Program-made: the position numbers and the translations under genes
Assembly: GCA_003054695.1 (NCBI GenBank)
Contig: QAZA01000024.1
Location: 1-64,000 of the forward strand
Length of the DNA stretch: 64,000 nt
Source: Verrucomicrobia bacterium LW23
GTDB taxonomy: Bacteria; Verrucomicrobiota; Verrucomicrobiia; Methylacidiphilales; UBA1321
Direction: 5' to 3'
In this document: piece by piece, positions 42,374-51,283 of the stretch
Layout: each line of letters opens with the position of its first letter
How positions within the stretch are numbered: position 1 is the first letter of the stretch
The notes under the pieces: model-generated
The model's database searches: none
Told to the model about the DNA's origin: nothing
The model's input: the letters and a program-made list of their open reading frames with translations, nothing else

Positions 42374-43348
42374 ATCCCTTGCATCGATAAACCGCTTAGC
42401 GATCTCCTCACCGACACCGGCACCAACCCGCGGCCGGCCGATTTCGACACCTACTGGGATGAATCCCTGGCCGAGCTGGACGCGCACGATCCGCAGGTCA
42501 CCCTCACGCCCAATCCCTTCCTCCAAACGCGCAACGCCGAGTGCATTGACCTGACCTTTACCGGCATTGGCGGCGCCCGCGTGTACGCCAAGTACCTGCG
42601 CCCCAAAAGGATAGAGGGGAAGATCCCCGCCGTGCTCGGCTTCCACGGCTACAGCGGCGCCAGTGGCGACTGGGCGGACCGCCTCGCCTACGTCAACGAA
42701 GGCTTCGCCGTCGCGGCCCTGGATGTACGCGGCCAGGGCGGCCGCAGTCAGGACAACATGCAAAGCGCCGGCCCCACCCTGCGCGGCCACATCATCCGCG
42801 GCCTGGACGACCCGAATCCGAAAAACCTCTTCTTCCGCTACGTGTACCTGGACACCGCCCTGCTCGCACGCATCGTCATGGCCCTGCCGGAGGTGGACGC
42901 CACCCGCGTGGCCGCGCTGGGCGGCAGCCAGGGCGGCGCCCTCACCATCAGCTGCGCCGCTCTGGAGCCGCGCATCAGGTTCGCCGTCCCCGTCTTCCCC
43001 TTCCTGTGCGACTATAAACGCGTGTGGGACATGGACTTAGCCAAAGACGCCTACGCGGAGCTCAAAGAATTCTTCCGCCACTTCGACCCCCGCCACGAGC
43101 GCGAAACCGAAATCTTTACCCGCCTGGGCTACATCGATCTCCAATTCCTCGCCCCCCGCATCAAAGCCAGCATCCTCATGGGCGTCGGCCTCGTCGATAC
43201 CATCTGCCCGCCCAGCACCCAGTTCGCCGCCTACAATAAAATCACGTCGCCCAAAGACCTGGTAGTGTACCCCGACTTCGGCCACGAAGGCCTGCCCGGG
43301 ATGAATGACCGGATGTTTAACTTTATTGTGGGTAATCTGGCAGGGTAG
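42374..43348 (+). CDS. Acetyl-xylan-esterase-like hydrolase with no normal start codon
   Basis: About 325 residues of AXE1/cephalosporin-C deacetylase type. Coding character begins at about 42374-42383 with CIDKPLSDLL, then NPRPADFDTYWDESLAEL, the usual N terminus. VLGFHGYSG is the oxyanion region, GGSQGGAL holds the serine, VDTICPPSTQF the aspartate and FGHEGLPG the histidine. The frame is open from 42287, but no ATG, GTG or TTG occurs in it before GTG 42581, which would delete 70 conserved residues. ATC at 42374 lies where family members usually have ATG. An ATG at 42355 is out of frame. So the gene either uses a rare start or has recently lost one. Substrates are probably acetylated sugars. 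Confidence 0.8.
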   Translation: MPCIDKPLSDLLTDTGTNPRPADFDTYWDESLAELDAHDPQVTLTPNPFLQTRNAECIDLTFTGIGGARVYAKYLRPKRIEGKIPAVLGFHGYSGASGDWADRLAYVNEGFAVAALDVRGQGGRSQDNMQSAGPTLRGHIIRGLDDPNPKNLFFRYVYLDTALLARIVMALPEVDATRVAALGGSQGGALTISCAALEPRIRFAVPVFPFLCDYKRVWDMDLAKDAYAELKEFFRHFDPRHERETEIFTRLGYIDLQFLAPRIKASILMGVGLVDTICPPSTQFAAYNKITSPKDLVVYPDFGHEGLPGMNDRMFNFIVGNLAG

Positions 43349-43414
43349 TGCCTTAACGGTCTTGCTATTGAGGATAGCTCGACATTGGTTTACAGCCAGG
43401 ACTTCCGGTTTCCG

Positions 43415-43521
43415 AAACTTGGTGTCTTCGTGTCTTGGTGGTTAATCTCCCTTCATTCAGCTCCTGCCCCAGGATGTAGGGGTCGAGAGTCTAACCACCA
43501 AGTCACCAAGACACCAAGTTT
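43415..43521. repeat. CACGAAG-type palindromic repeat, copy 5
   Basis: AAACTTGGTGTCTTCGTGTC and onward to GGTGGTTA (43415-43444) pairs with TAACCACCAAGTCACCAAGA and onward to AAGTTT (43492-43521). The arms are 30 bp with only a few mismatches around a 47-bp loop. It lies in the promoter-side spacer of the PBP gene. Confidence 0.88.
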
Positions 43522-43587
43522 AAGAGGAGAAGGGAGTAGGTCTGCACGCGGTTGGCGAAAGATTTCTCCGCCAGACTGCGAAGTCTT

Positions 43588-46125
43588 ATGGTAGAAACAA
43601 CAGGGCCGCGCAAGACTCCCCGCGAACTCCGTTCTACCTGCATGCAGACAGCAGCCCCATCCCCCGCCACCGACAAAGCGCCACTCGAGTCCGCCGCGCC
43701 CGCGCCCGCGCCCTCGCGCGTGGCTGCAGTTGCCGCGACCGCGCTGGCGCTGGCGTCGCGCATCCGCCGGGCGCCGCTGCTGCCGCCCGTGCGGGAGTGG
43801 TGGCGACCGTTTCTGCTTTGCATCGCGCTGGCGGTTGCAGGGCTTGCTGCAATTCCCTTTCCCCAGGGCCTCCTCCATCCGCCCGCGCAAAGCGTGCGGC
43901 TGGTGGATCGCAACGGCGTACCGCTCCGCGAGATCCTCTCGCCCGGGCAATCCTACGCGCAGCTTACCAGCGCGCGGGAGGTGCCCGAGCTGTTCATCCA
44001 CGCCACGCTGGCGGCGGAGGACAAGCGGTTCTTCAGCCACACCGGCGTGGATCCCTTCGCCATCTCCCGCGCGGCGGCGGAGATCGCGGTGCATCGGCGC
44101 GTCTACTCCGGCGCCAGCACCATTACGCAGCAGCTCGTCAAGCTGTCGCACTTGCAGGACGCACGTAACCCACGTGACGGTCATGTAGCGCAAGGTGCGC
44201 AGGCACAGGCGCAGGGCGCTCCGACTCCCAAGGCTCCGCCGCGCACCCTTTACGTCAAGTTTACGGAAGCCCTTGAGGCACTGAAGGTGGAGTCCGTATG
44301 GACCAAGGAGCGCATCCTTGTCGAGTACCTCAACCGCCTGCATTACGGTAATCTGCGCATCGGCCCCGTGGCGGCGGCGCGGTATTACTTCAACAAGCCG
44401 CTGGCGGATCTCAGCCCCGCGGAGTGCGCCTTCCTCGCCGCGCTGCCCCAGGCGCCCGGGCGCATGAACCCGCACGTGCGCTTCCTCCCCGCGAAAGCGC
44501 GCCAGGTCCGCATTCTCGGCCTCATGCGCGACAACGGATGGCTCTCCGTTGCGGACTACGAGCGCGCCACGGTGGAACAGCTCGCGCTCGTCAAGCCCGG
44601 CCCGCTTTTCGAGGCGCCCCACTTTACGGACCTGATCCTGCGCGATGCCACCCGCGACGGCGAGCCGCTCCCGTCCGGCACCATCCAGACGACCCTGGAC
44701 CTCCCCCTCAACCAGTTTGTGCAGAAGCAGTTACGCCAGCGCCTGGCCGGCCTGCGTGACCGTAATGTGCACAACGCCGCCGTCGTTATTATTGATAACC
44801 GCACCGGCGGTGTCCTGGCCATGGTGGGTAGCGAAAATTACTTCTCCCCCAACGCCGGCCAGGTGAACGGCGCCACCGCCGCGCGCTCGCCCGGCTCGTC
44901 GCTCAAACCTTTCGTCTACCTGCTGGCCATGGAAAAAGGCGAAACGCCCGCCACTGTGGCCGAGGATCTGCCCGTGGAATACCCGACGCCTACCGGGGTG
45001 TTTAAGCCGGTAAACTATAATCACCGCACCTACGGCCCCATCCGCTACCGCCAGGCGCTCGGCAACTCCCTCAACATCAGCGCCGTAAACGCGCTGGAGC
45101 ACGCCGGCGGCGCGCAACCCCTTATCGACCGCCTGCAAAAGCTTGGCGCCACGACTCTTACCAAGCCCGCAAGCCACTACGGACTCGGCATCTCCATCGG
45201 CAACGCCGAGATGCGCCTGCTGGAGCTGACCAACGCCTACGCCAGCCTGGCCCGCATGGGCCGCCACAAACCGTGGCGCGCCTTTTACGCGGACGGCGAA
45301 CTGCCCGACACCGCCGCCGGCACCCTCGTCCACGACCCGCTGTGCTGCTGGCAAATCGCCGACATGCTTACCGACAACGACGCGCGTACCCTCACGTTCG
45401 GCCGCGACTCCTACCTGCGCCTCCCCTTCCCCGTCGCCGTCAAAACCGGCACCAGCACGGACTGGCGCGACAACTGGGCCGTGGGCTACACGCCGGAGTA
45501 CACCGTGGGCGTCTGGATGGGCAACTTCAACAACATGCCCATGCGCGATGTCTCCGGCGTTACCGGCAGCGCCCCGCTCTTTCGCGAGATTTTTGTGCAC
45601 CTGCACAAACGCTACGGCACCACCTGGTACTCGCGCCCCGCCGAAATGGTGGCGATGCCGATCCATCCTATTCTCGGCAAAGCAGTTGCGGCGGATTTCC
45701 CCGGCGCGGTAACGGAGTACTTCCGCCCCGGCCACGTGCCCGAACCCGCCGCCCCCACCGACTTCGACACCCTCGGCCGCGCCCTGCTCCCCCCCAGCTT
45801 CCAGGCCTGGGTGGAGAGCCCCCACAACTGGCTGGGAGACCGCGTGGCGATCGACCCGACGCGCACCGAAGCGCTCGCCATCATGACCCCCGTCTCCGGC
45901 GCCACCTACTTCCTGGACCCCGACCTCCCCCCCACCAGCCGCCGCCTCCTCCTCCGCGCCAAAGGCCCCGCCGAGCGCACCTGGTCCAGCCCCACCCTCC
46001 ACACCTACCTCGGCGACAACGGTCAACCCTACGTCACCCTGGCCCCGGGGAGGCACCAGCTCACGCTGACCGACCCGGGTACGGGGGAGGAGCGCAAGAC
46101 GTGGATTACGGTGAAGCAGTTGTAG
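43588..46125 (+). CDS. Class A penicillin-binding protein, PBP1C type
   Basis: This protein has 845 residues from the ATG at 43588; a TTG at 43552 is possible. A cytoplasmic Ala/Pro-rich segment precedes one membrane helix (LLCIALAVAGLAAIPF). The glycosyltransferase (GT51) has AAEDKRFFSH with the catalytic Glu, SGASTITQQLVKL, and ILVEYLNRLHYGNLRIG. The transpeptidase has SPGSSLKPF (SxxK), NSLNIS (SxN) and KTGTSTDWRDNWAVG. The end (VSGATYFLDPDLPPTSRRLL) is a BiPBP_C domain, which marks the PBP1C group. About 30 residues rich in Ala/Gln/Pro are inserted in the GT51 domain after QQLVKL, which is unusual. It polymerises and cross-links peptidoglycan in the periplasm. Confidence 0.92.
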   Translation: MVETTGPRKTPRELRSTCMQTAAPSPATDKAPLESAAPAPAPSRVAAVAATALALASRIRRAPLLPPVREWWRPFLLCIALAVAGLAAIPFPQGLLHPPAQSVRLVDRNGVPLREILSPGQSYAQLTSAREVPELFIHATLAAEDKRFFSHTGVDPFAISRAAAEIAVHRRVYSGASTITQQLVKLSHLQDARNPRDGHVAQGAQAQAQGAPTPKAPPRTLYVKFTEALEALKVESVWTKERILVEYLNRLHYGNLRIGPVAAARYYFNKPLADLSPAECAFLAALPQAPGRMNPHVRFLPAKARQVRILGLMRDNGWLSVADYERATVEQLALVKPGPLFEAPHFTDLILRDATRDGEPLPSGTIQTTLDLPLNQFVQKQLRQRLAGLRDRNVHNAAVVIIDNRTGGVLAMVGSENYFSPNAGQVNGATAARSPGSSLKPFVYLLAMEKGETPATVAEDLPVEYPTPTGVFKPVNYNHRTYGPIRYRQALGNSLNISAVNALEHAGGAQPLIDRLQKLGATTLTKPASHYGLGISIGNAEMRLLELTNAYASLARMGRHKPWRAFYADGELPDTAAGTLVHDPLCCWQIADMLTDNDARTLTFGRDSYLRLPFPVAVKTGTSTDWRDNWAVGYTPEYTVGVWMGNFNNMPMRDVSGVTGSAPLFREIFVHLHKRYGTTWYSRPAEMVAMPIHPILGKAVAADFPGAVTEYFRPGHVPEPAAPTDFDTLGRALLPPSFQAWVESPHNWLGDRVAIDPTRTEALAIMTPVSGATYFLDPDLPPTSRRLLLRAKGPAERTWSSPTLHTYLGDNGQPYVTLAPGRHQLTLTDPGTGEERKTWITVKQL

Positions 46126-47062
46126 GGATCCACGGAGGTAACGGCCCGGCGATCGAAACCCCAATTCCTTTGAACTCCTGCAACATGAACTCCATCAGCC
46201 CCTCTACAGGTTGGCGGTCGCAAATTTTGAGGAGCTCAACTCCAATAATCGTAAGATTGACGTCTGTTAGACCGTAACCAAAATTTGGAGTATTGACCCG
46301 GTAGGTTCTATCAAAATAATCTAGTTCAAACGAGGCTTCGCCTGAAAACTTCATAGACTCATCCCAAACGATTACTCCGATATCTCTAAGTAACAATAAA
46401 TCCGAGCTATTGATTTCCGCGCGGACAAATTTAGGCCTAGTTATACCCATTGCAATGTACCTATTGTCCGGATATCCATACTTGTTCTCATCTACTCGTA
46501 TCATCGCAACATAACTAAAAAACTTGGCAATCAGCTCAGCGTCTTTCTTGTTGAGGGAATTGATCAATTTTATTGTGTGGACCGAAACGGAACCGGGCCG
46601 TTCGATCTCGTTTTTCAGTGTGCGAGCCCAAATCTGTTGTAGGCAAGGATCAGACGAGTCCTCGGCGTTTCTACAGTATTTGGCCCACCAGTCATCATCG
46701 ATCCCCTCAATCATCGATGACTCCTTCTCCGACTGCTTCAGAAGTAAAAGCGCCTTTTTTGCAATCGCTGCGAGATTGCTTTGGCGTCGAAGGCATTCAA
46801 GCTCCGCACGCTCCTTTGCAATCGCAAGCATTCTATCCTTCTCGATACTACCTCGCGTTCGAATTAGGTCTATCCTGTTTTGAGCATAAGCACGCTGAAT
46901 GTCTGCTGTATCTTGAGCCGCTGACATAGATATCAACTGCTCAGGAGCCAGGTCTGCCTCCCGCGTCCTTATGCTTAAAGCGTGCTCGCTCTCCTGTCGC
47001 TTGTTCTCGCGTTCGACAATCTTGCCCAAATTGTCCCCAATTTTAAGCGGATCGATGTCCAT
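46106..47062 (-). CDS. DUF2806-like protein (TIGR03899-type), low GC
   Basis: This 318-residue protein has a long charged coiled coil at residues 10-120 (for example KERAELECLRRQSNLAAIAK). A domain follows with DDDWWAKYCRNAEDSSDPCL, QIWARTLKNEIERPGSVSV and HTIKLINSLNKKDAELIAKF, which matches the DUF2806/TIGR03899 pattern, and a winged-helix-like end (LTIIGVELLKIC). Function is unknown; members are scattered and often found near mobile or defence genes. Its composition is far lower in GC than both neighbours, and its 3' end overlaps the PBP gene by 20 bp. It looks like a single-gene acquisition. Confidence 0.75.
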   Translation of the reverse strand: MDIDPLKIGDNLGKIVERENKRQESEHALSIRTREADLAPEQLISMSAAQDTADIQRAYAQNRIDLIRTRGSIEKDRMLAIAKERAELECLRRQSNLAAIAKKALLLLKQSEKESSMIEGIDDDWWAKYCRNAEDSSDPCLQQIWARTLKNEIERPGSVSVHTIKLINSLNKKDAELIAKFFSYVAMIRVDENKYGYPDNRYIAMGITRPKFVRAEINSSDLLLLRDIGVIVWDESMKFSGEASFELDYFDRTYRVNTPNFGYGLTDVNLTIIGVELLKICDRQPVEGLMEFMLQEFKGIGVSIAGPLPPWIPTTASP

Positions 47063-47112
47063 AAAAGTTTAATCTCATCAGGCTATGGAGCCATATTCTG
47101 AAAATAATGCCC

Positions 47113-48114
47113 CTACCCCTCGTCAATCCACGGCTCGTAGCTCTCCTCCCAGCGCCGGCGGTCCTGCTCCTCCTCCGTGCTGCGCACCACGCTTACGTTG
47201 ACGCTGAGAAGCTGCTTCTCCGGGCCGGTGAAAACGCCGCGCATCGGCGTCACGTCCGCGTAGTCGCGGCCCACGCCAATCTGCACATGTCGTTCGCCCT
47301 CAAGGATATTGTTCGTGGGGTCGAGCCCCACCCAGCGGCCGTTCGGCGCAAAAATCTCCACCCACGCGTGGCTGGCGGTCGCGCCGATCAGCATCGGGTC
47401 CTCCTTGTCGCCCTCCGGCTCGTCCTCGTCGTACGAGGCAATGGCGCGCTTGGCCAGGCGATCACGCTTGCGCAGTGCCGCAGCCGCCGCAGCGTCCGTC
47501 TCGATGTACCCGCTGACGTACCGCGCCGGCAGGCCCACGGCGCGAATCATCGCGATCATCAGGTGCGCAAAGTCCTGGCAAACGCCCTGCTTCTTCTCCA
47601 GCACCTCGCTGATCGGCGTGCGAATATCCGTCACCCCCGGCGTGTACTTAAAGGACTTGAACATCCACGAGTTAAGCTCCGTAACCGCTTGCGCAAAGGA
47701 CTTTTGCGCAGGCATCATCTCCCGCGCCACCTCCTCGATCTGCGGCGTAATCGGCACATAAACGCTCGGCATCAAAAAATCATACAGCTCGCGACGCTCC
47801 GCCCAGCAGCACCGCACCGCCTCGCTAATCGAGAGGTCCAGCCCGCTCAACGGATCCAGAATCGGCCGCGTCTCCACCGCGCTGCGCGATGTGACAATCA
47901 GTCGCTTATGCCGAAACGGCACACTAAGCGTCTCCACGCAATTGCCATAATAGTCGTTATACGCCTCCAGCGGCACCCGCGGAAACACCTCTGTTGCGTG
48001 ATAATTGACAACCTGTCGCAACGTATTGCGAGGACGAACCCGCAGCTCCGAATACGACTCCACCGCCGGCGCCGAGTACTCATACTCGGTTGTATGAACA
48101 ATTTGAAAATGCAT
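47113..48114 (-). CDS. Transglutaminase-like cysteine protease domain protein
   Basis: This protein has 333 residues from the ATG at 48114 (MHFQIVHTTEYEYSAPA), the typical start of the family; the frame upstream is not conserved-looking. The N-terminal beta domain (SELRVRPRNT, NDYYGNCVETLSVP) is followed by the transglutaminase core: KKQGVCQDFAHLMIAM with the catalytic Cys, ATASHAWVEIF with the His, and VGLDPTNNILEG with the Asp. Such proteins are commonly encoded beside circularly permuted ATP-grasp and alpha-E proteins, a set predicted to make or trim peptide tags. Here the ATP-grasp/alpha-E gene is 9 kb away. It diverges from proB. Confidence 0.9.
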   Translation of the reverse strand: MHFQIVHTTEYEYSAPAVESYSELRVRPRNTLRQVVNYHATEVFPRVPLEAYNDYYGNCVETLSVPFRHKRLIVTSRSAVETRPILDPLSGLDLSISEAVRCCWAERRELYDFLMPSVYVPITPQIEEVAREMMPAQKSFAQAVTELNSWMFKSFKYTPGVTDIRTPISEVLEKKQGVCQDFAHLMIAMIRAVGLPARYVSGYIETDAAAAAALRKRDRLAKRAIASYDEDEPEGDKEDPMLIGATASHAWVEIFAPNGRWVGLDPTNNILEGERHVQIGVGRDYADVTPMRGVFTGPEKQLLSVNVSVVRSTEEEQDRRRWEESYEPWIDEG

Positions 48115-48310
48115 CGCTTCTTCCCTCCTGCTTCCACGGGCCACGCCTGAATCCTGCCCCCATAGTGGGCAGCCAACCCGCCGCGTGGCCAGCGTAAAAA
48201 TCAGCAAAATATGGCACAAATCCGCCCACAATGCTAATGCGCACTTGTGCTCCGCAGCCGCCTCGCGTATGCTCTCCCCTTTCCGTCTTTGCCAATATCA
48301 AGAAAACCAT

Positions 48311-49084
48311 ATGGGTCGAGTGCATCAGAAAAGGTGGGTCGTCAAGCTGGGCAGCGGTATCCTTACCAACGCAGAAGGAAAGCTGGATCTCCCTCAGATT
48401 AAACAACTTGTGGGCCAGGTGGTGGCCCTGGAAGAAATGGGCTACGAGGTCACACTCGTCAGCTCCGGCGCCGTCGCGGCCGGCATGGGCGCCCTCAGCC
48501 TGGCCAAACGCCCCACCGTCATGCGCGAGCTCCAGGCCTGCGCCGCCATCGGCCAGCCCAAACTCATGGCCCTGTACGACGAACTTTTCGACGCACACAA
48601 GTTCCACGTCGCCCAGCTCCTGCTCACTTACCTCGATCTCGACAGCCGCTCGCTCTACGCCAACACACAAAACACGCTCAACTATCTCCTTGGGCTTAAA
48701 CGCTTTGTGCCGATTATCAACGAGAACGACGTCGTCTCGTACGAGGAAATCAAGTTTGGCGACAACGACCAACTCAGCGCCCACGTCGCCGTCATGATCG
48801 CCGCCGAGCGCCTCATCATCCTCAGCAACATCCGCGGCCTGGCCATGAACCCCGACGGCTCCGGCGAACTCATCCGCCGCGTCAAAAAGGTCGACGCCAG
48901 CATCGAAGCCCTTGCCGGCACCACCCAAAGCGAGCGCTCCGTTGGCGGCATGGTCTCCAAACTCAAAGCCGCGCGCGTCTCCGCCGCCGCTGGCGTCACC
49001 ATGCAAATCGCCAACGGCCGCGAGCCCAACGTCCTCGTCCGCATTGGACAGGGTGAGGAAATCGGCACCGTGTTTGACGCGTAA
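48311..49084 (+). CDS. proB: Glutamate 5-kinase
   Basis: This protein has 257 residues from the ATG at 48311. It phosphorylates glutamate at the gamma carboxyl, the first step of proline synthesis. The amino-acid-kinase fold is clear: VVKLGSGILTN, TLVSSGAVAAGMGAL, IINENDVVSYEEIKFGDND, LSNIRGLAMNPDGSG and RSVGGMVSKLKAA. The C-terminal PUA domain present in E. coli ProB is absent; the short form is normal in several phyla. proA follows after 40 bp on the same strand. Confidence 0.96.
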   Translation: MGRVHQKRWVVKLGSGILTNAEGKLDLPQIKQLVGQVVALEEMGYEVTLVSSGAVAAGMGALSLAKRPTVMRELQACAAIGQPKLMALYDELFDAHKFHVAQLLLTYLDLDSRSLYANTQNTLNYLLGLKRFVPIINENDVVSYEEIKFGDNDQLSAHVAVMIAAERLIILSNIRGLAMNPDGSGELIRRVKKVDASIEALAGTTQSERSVGGMVSKLKAARVSAAAGVTMQIANGREPNVLVRIGQGEEIGTVFDA

Positions 49085-49124
49085 GTAGTTGCCGCAATGC
49101 TGTTTGTGAAGTAACCTTTAAACC

Positions 49125-50420
49125 GTGAAAACCGAGGCTTGGACCAGCGTGAACCTTAAAGAATCGATCGAAAATCTGTGCAAAGCAGCGCGTCAGGCCG
49201 CGCGCGCCCTCGCCCGTACCGATGCCGCCCACATCGACGCCGGCCTGGAAGCCATCGCCCAGGAGCTGGAAAAGCGCAAAACCTTCATCCAGGAGGAAAA
49301 CGCCCGCGACGTGGAAGCCGCCGAAGCCAAAGGCACGCCCAAAAGCACCGTCGACCGCCTGCGGCTTAACGATAAAGCCTTCGCGCAGATGGTGTTAGGC
49401 ATCCGCCAGATCATCGCGCTGCCCAGCCCCCTCGGGGCCGTCCTCTCGGAACGCATCCGCCCCAACGGCCTCGTTATTCGCAAAAAGCGCGTTCCCCTTG
49501 GCGTCATCGGCTTTATCTACGAGTCCCGCCCCAACGTAACTATCGACGCCGCAGTACTTTGCCTCAAAGCCGGCAACGCCACCATCCTGCGCGGCGGCAG
49601 CGACGCCTTTCGCTCCAACATGGCGCTGGCCGCCGCGATTAAAGAGGGCCTGCACCACGCCGGCCTGCCCGAGGCCGCCATCCAGCTTGTGGAAACCACT
49701 GAGCGAGAAGCAGTTCCGGTGCTGTGCCGCCAGTCGGACTACGTGGACCTGCTCATCCCGCGCGGCGGCGAAAGCCTCATCCGCACCGTTATGGAGCACG
49801 CGCGCATGCCGGTCATCAAGCACTACCACGGCGTCTGCCACATCTACGTGCACGCCGCCGCCGATTTCGACCTGGCCGAGCGCATCGTGATCAACGCAAA
49901 GTGCCAGAAGCCAGGGGTTTGCAACTCCGCGGAGACGCTCCTTATCGACGAAGGCGCGGCAAAGGAATTCGTGCCCCGCATCGTCAAAGCCCTGCGCGAC
50001 CACAACGTGGAAGTACGCGGCGACGAACGCACCGTGGAGCTGGCCGGCGCCGCGCTGCGCGCCGAAGTCATCCCCACCACCGAAGCCGACTGGACGACCG
50101 AATATCTGGATCTCATTATCTCCGTGCGAGTTGTGCCGAGCCTTGAAGCCGCCGTCGCACACATGGACAAGTACGGCTCGCACCACTCCGATGCGATCGT
50201 GACGACCGACGAAGCCGCCGCCAACCGCTTTTTCGAGCTCGCTGACTCCAGCGCCCTTTACTGGAATGCGTCCACCCGCTTTACGGATGGATTCGAGTTC
50301 GGTTTCGGCGCAGAAATCGGCATCAGCACCGACAAAATCCACGCGCGCGGGCCGATGGGCCTGGAAGAACTCACCTCCTACAAATACGTGGTGACAGGCA
50401 CCGGCCAGATCCGCTCGTAA
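49125..50420 (+). CDS. proA: Gamma-glutamyl phosphate reductase
   Basis: This protein has 431 residues from a GTG at 49125; a second GTG at 49149 (VNLKESIENLC) is an alternative start. It reduces gamma-glutamyl phosphate to glutamate semialdehyde with NADPH, the second step of proline synthesis. The aldehyde-dehydrogenase fold has VPLGVIGFIYESRPNVT, LKAGNATILRGGSDA, VDLLIPRGG, and the catalytic cysteine in KCQKPGVCNSAETLL. NASTRFTDGFEFGFGAEIGI and HARGPMGLEELTSYKY complete the family signature. Length is normal. It forms the proBA operon with the preceding gene. Confidence 0.97.
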   Translation: MKTEAWTSVNLKESIENLCKAARQAARALARTDAAHIDAGLEAIAQELEKRKTFIQEENARDVEAAEAKGTPKSTVDRLRLNDKAFAQMVLGIRQIIALPSPLGAVLSERIRPNGLVIRKKRVPLGVIGFIYESRPNVTIDAAVLCLKAGNATILRGGSDAFRSNMALAAAIKEGLHHAGLPEAAIQLVETTEREAVPVLCRQSDYVDLLIPRGGESLIRTVMEHARMPVIKHYHGVCHIYVHAAADFDLAERIVINAKCQKPGVCNSAETLLIDEGAAKEFVPRIVKALRDHNVEVRGDERTVELAGAALRAEVIPTTEADWTTEYLDLIISVRVVPSLEAAVAHMDKYGSHHSDAIVTTDEAAANRFFELADSSALYWNASTRFTDGFEFGFGAEIGISTDKIHARGPMGLEELTSYKYVVTGTGQIRS

Positions 50421-50531
50421 GAGCGTAAGTACCTGATGCCCGGCACTTTAGCGAAGCTGGAGAGCGACGTGCTAAGGTCCAAATCTTATCGGGCAAAATC
50501 CGGGGCGGTGCAGGTGGGATGATCGCGACGC

Positions 50532-51158
50532 TTAAAGTGCTTCGTCGGAAGGGGTTGCATCGGGTTCCTGCGCGGCTTCGCGGCGGGCGGCGGATTCTTT
50601 CCTGCGCTGCGTAAAGAATTGGCGCAGAACGGCATGCGTCTCCGATTCGCGCACACCGCGGACAATATCGCAGCGGTGATTGACGCCGGGCAGCGCCATC
50701 ACGTTAAAGGCGCCGCCCATCGCACCGGCTTTGGGATCGCTGAGGCCGAAGACGACGCGGCTGACGCGGGTGAGGATAGCGGCGCCGGCGCACATGGGGC
50801 ACGGCTCCTTGGTGACGTAAAGCGTGCAGTCAGTGAGGCGGAAATCGCCATGCGCCTGCTGGGCCTGACGCAGGGCGAGTACCTCGGCGTGCGCCGTGGC
50901 GTCCTTAAGGGCCACGCTTTGGTTAAATGCGGCGCCGAGCATGCGGCCGTCTTTATCGATAACTACCGCGCCCACAGGCACTTCGCCAAGCGCGCCCGCC
51001 TGGCGGGCCAGCTCCAGGGCGGCGTCCATATGGCGCAGATCGTTTTCGCCGGGCAAGGCAACCGGGTCGGGTCCCGTTGCAACTTCCGGCGAAGTTGCAA
51101 CAGGCTGTGGCCCAGCGGGTTGCTCAGATGTAGAGTCGGGCGGCGGTTGCATTGTCAC
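50532..51158 (-). CDS. tadA: tRNA-specific adenosine deaminase
   Basis: This 208-residue zinc enzyme converts the wobble adenosine (A34) of tRNA-Arg(ACG) to inosine. HAEVLAL carries the zinc His and catalytic Glu, and EPCPMCAGAAI the two zinc cysteines. VPVGAVVIDKDGRMLG and RVSRVVFGLSDPKAGAMGGA are family-specific. The core starts at about residue 42. The first 40 residues are a proline-rich extension, and their DNA contains a perfect 11-bp hairpin (51076-51101). The C-terminal tail is charged. A later start at the Met of RHMDAALELAR would be too tight to the fold, so the long form is kept. Confidence 0.93.
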   Translation of the reverse strand: MTMQPPPDSTSEQPAGPQPVATSPEVATGPDPVALPGENDLRHMDAALELARQAGALGEVPVGAVVIDKDGRMLGAAFNQSVALKDATAHAEVLALRQAQQAHGDFRLTDCTLYVTKEPCPMCAGAAILTRVSRVVFGLSDPKAGAMGGAFNVMALPGVNHRCDIVRGVRESETHAVLRQFFTQRRKESAARREAAQEPDATPSDEAL

Positions 51159-51283
51159 TGCGCATTGTAACGGCGTCCTTGATCTGTTGGGAAGTTTTTG
51201 CTTGGCTCACGTACTCGCGGCCAAAAGTGCAATGATAAGTCTTGCGCTTTCGTTACTTCCTTACCGCAAACTATATCTCTTTT

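Noticed and set aside
28130-43521. CRISPR array suggested by short repeated units
   Set aside because: The repeats are inverted, imperfect and vary together; there are no unique spacers of constant length and no cas genes.
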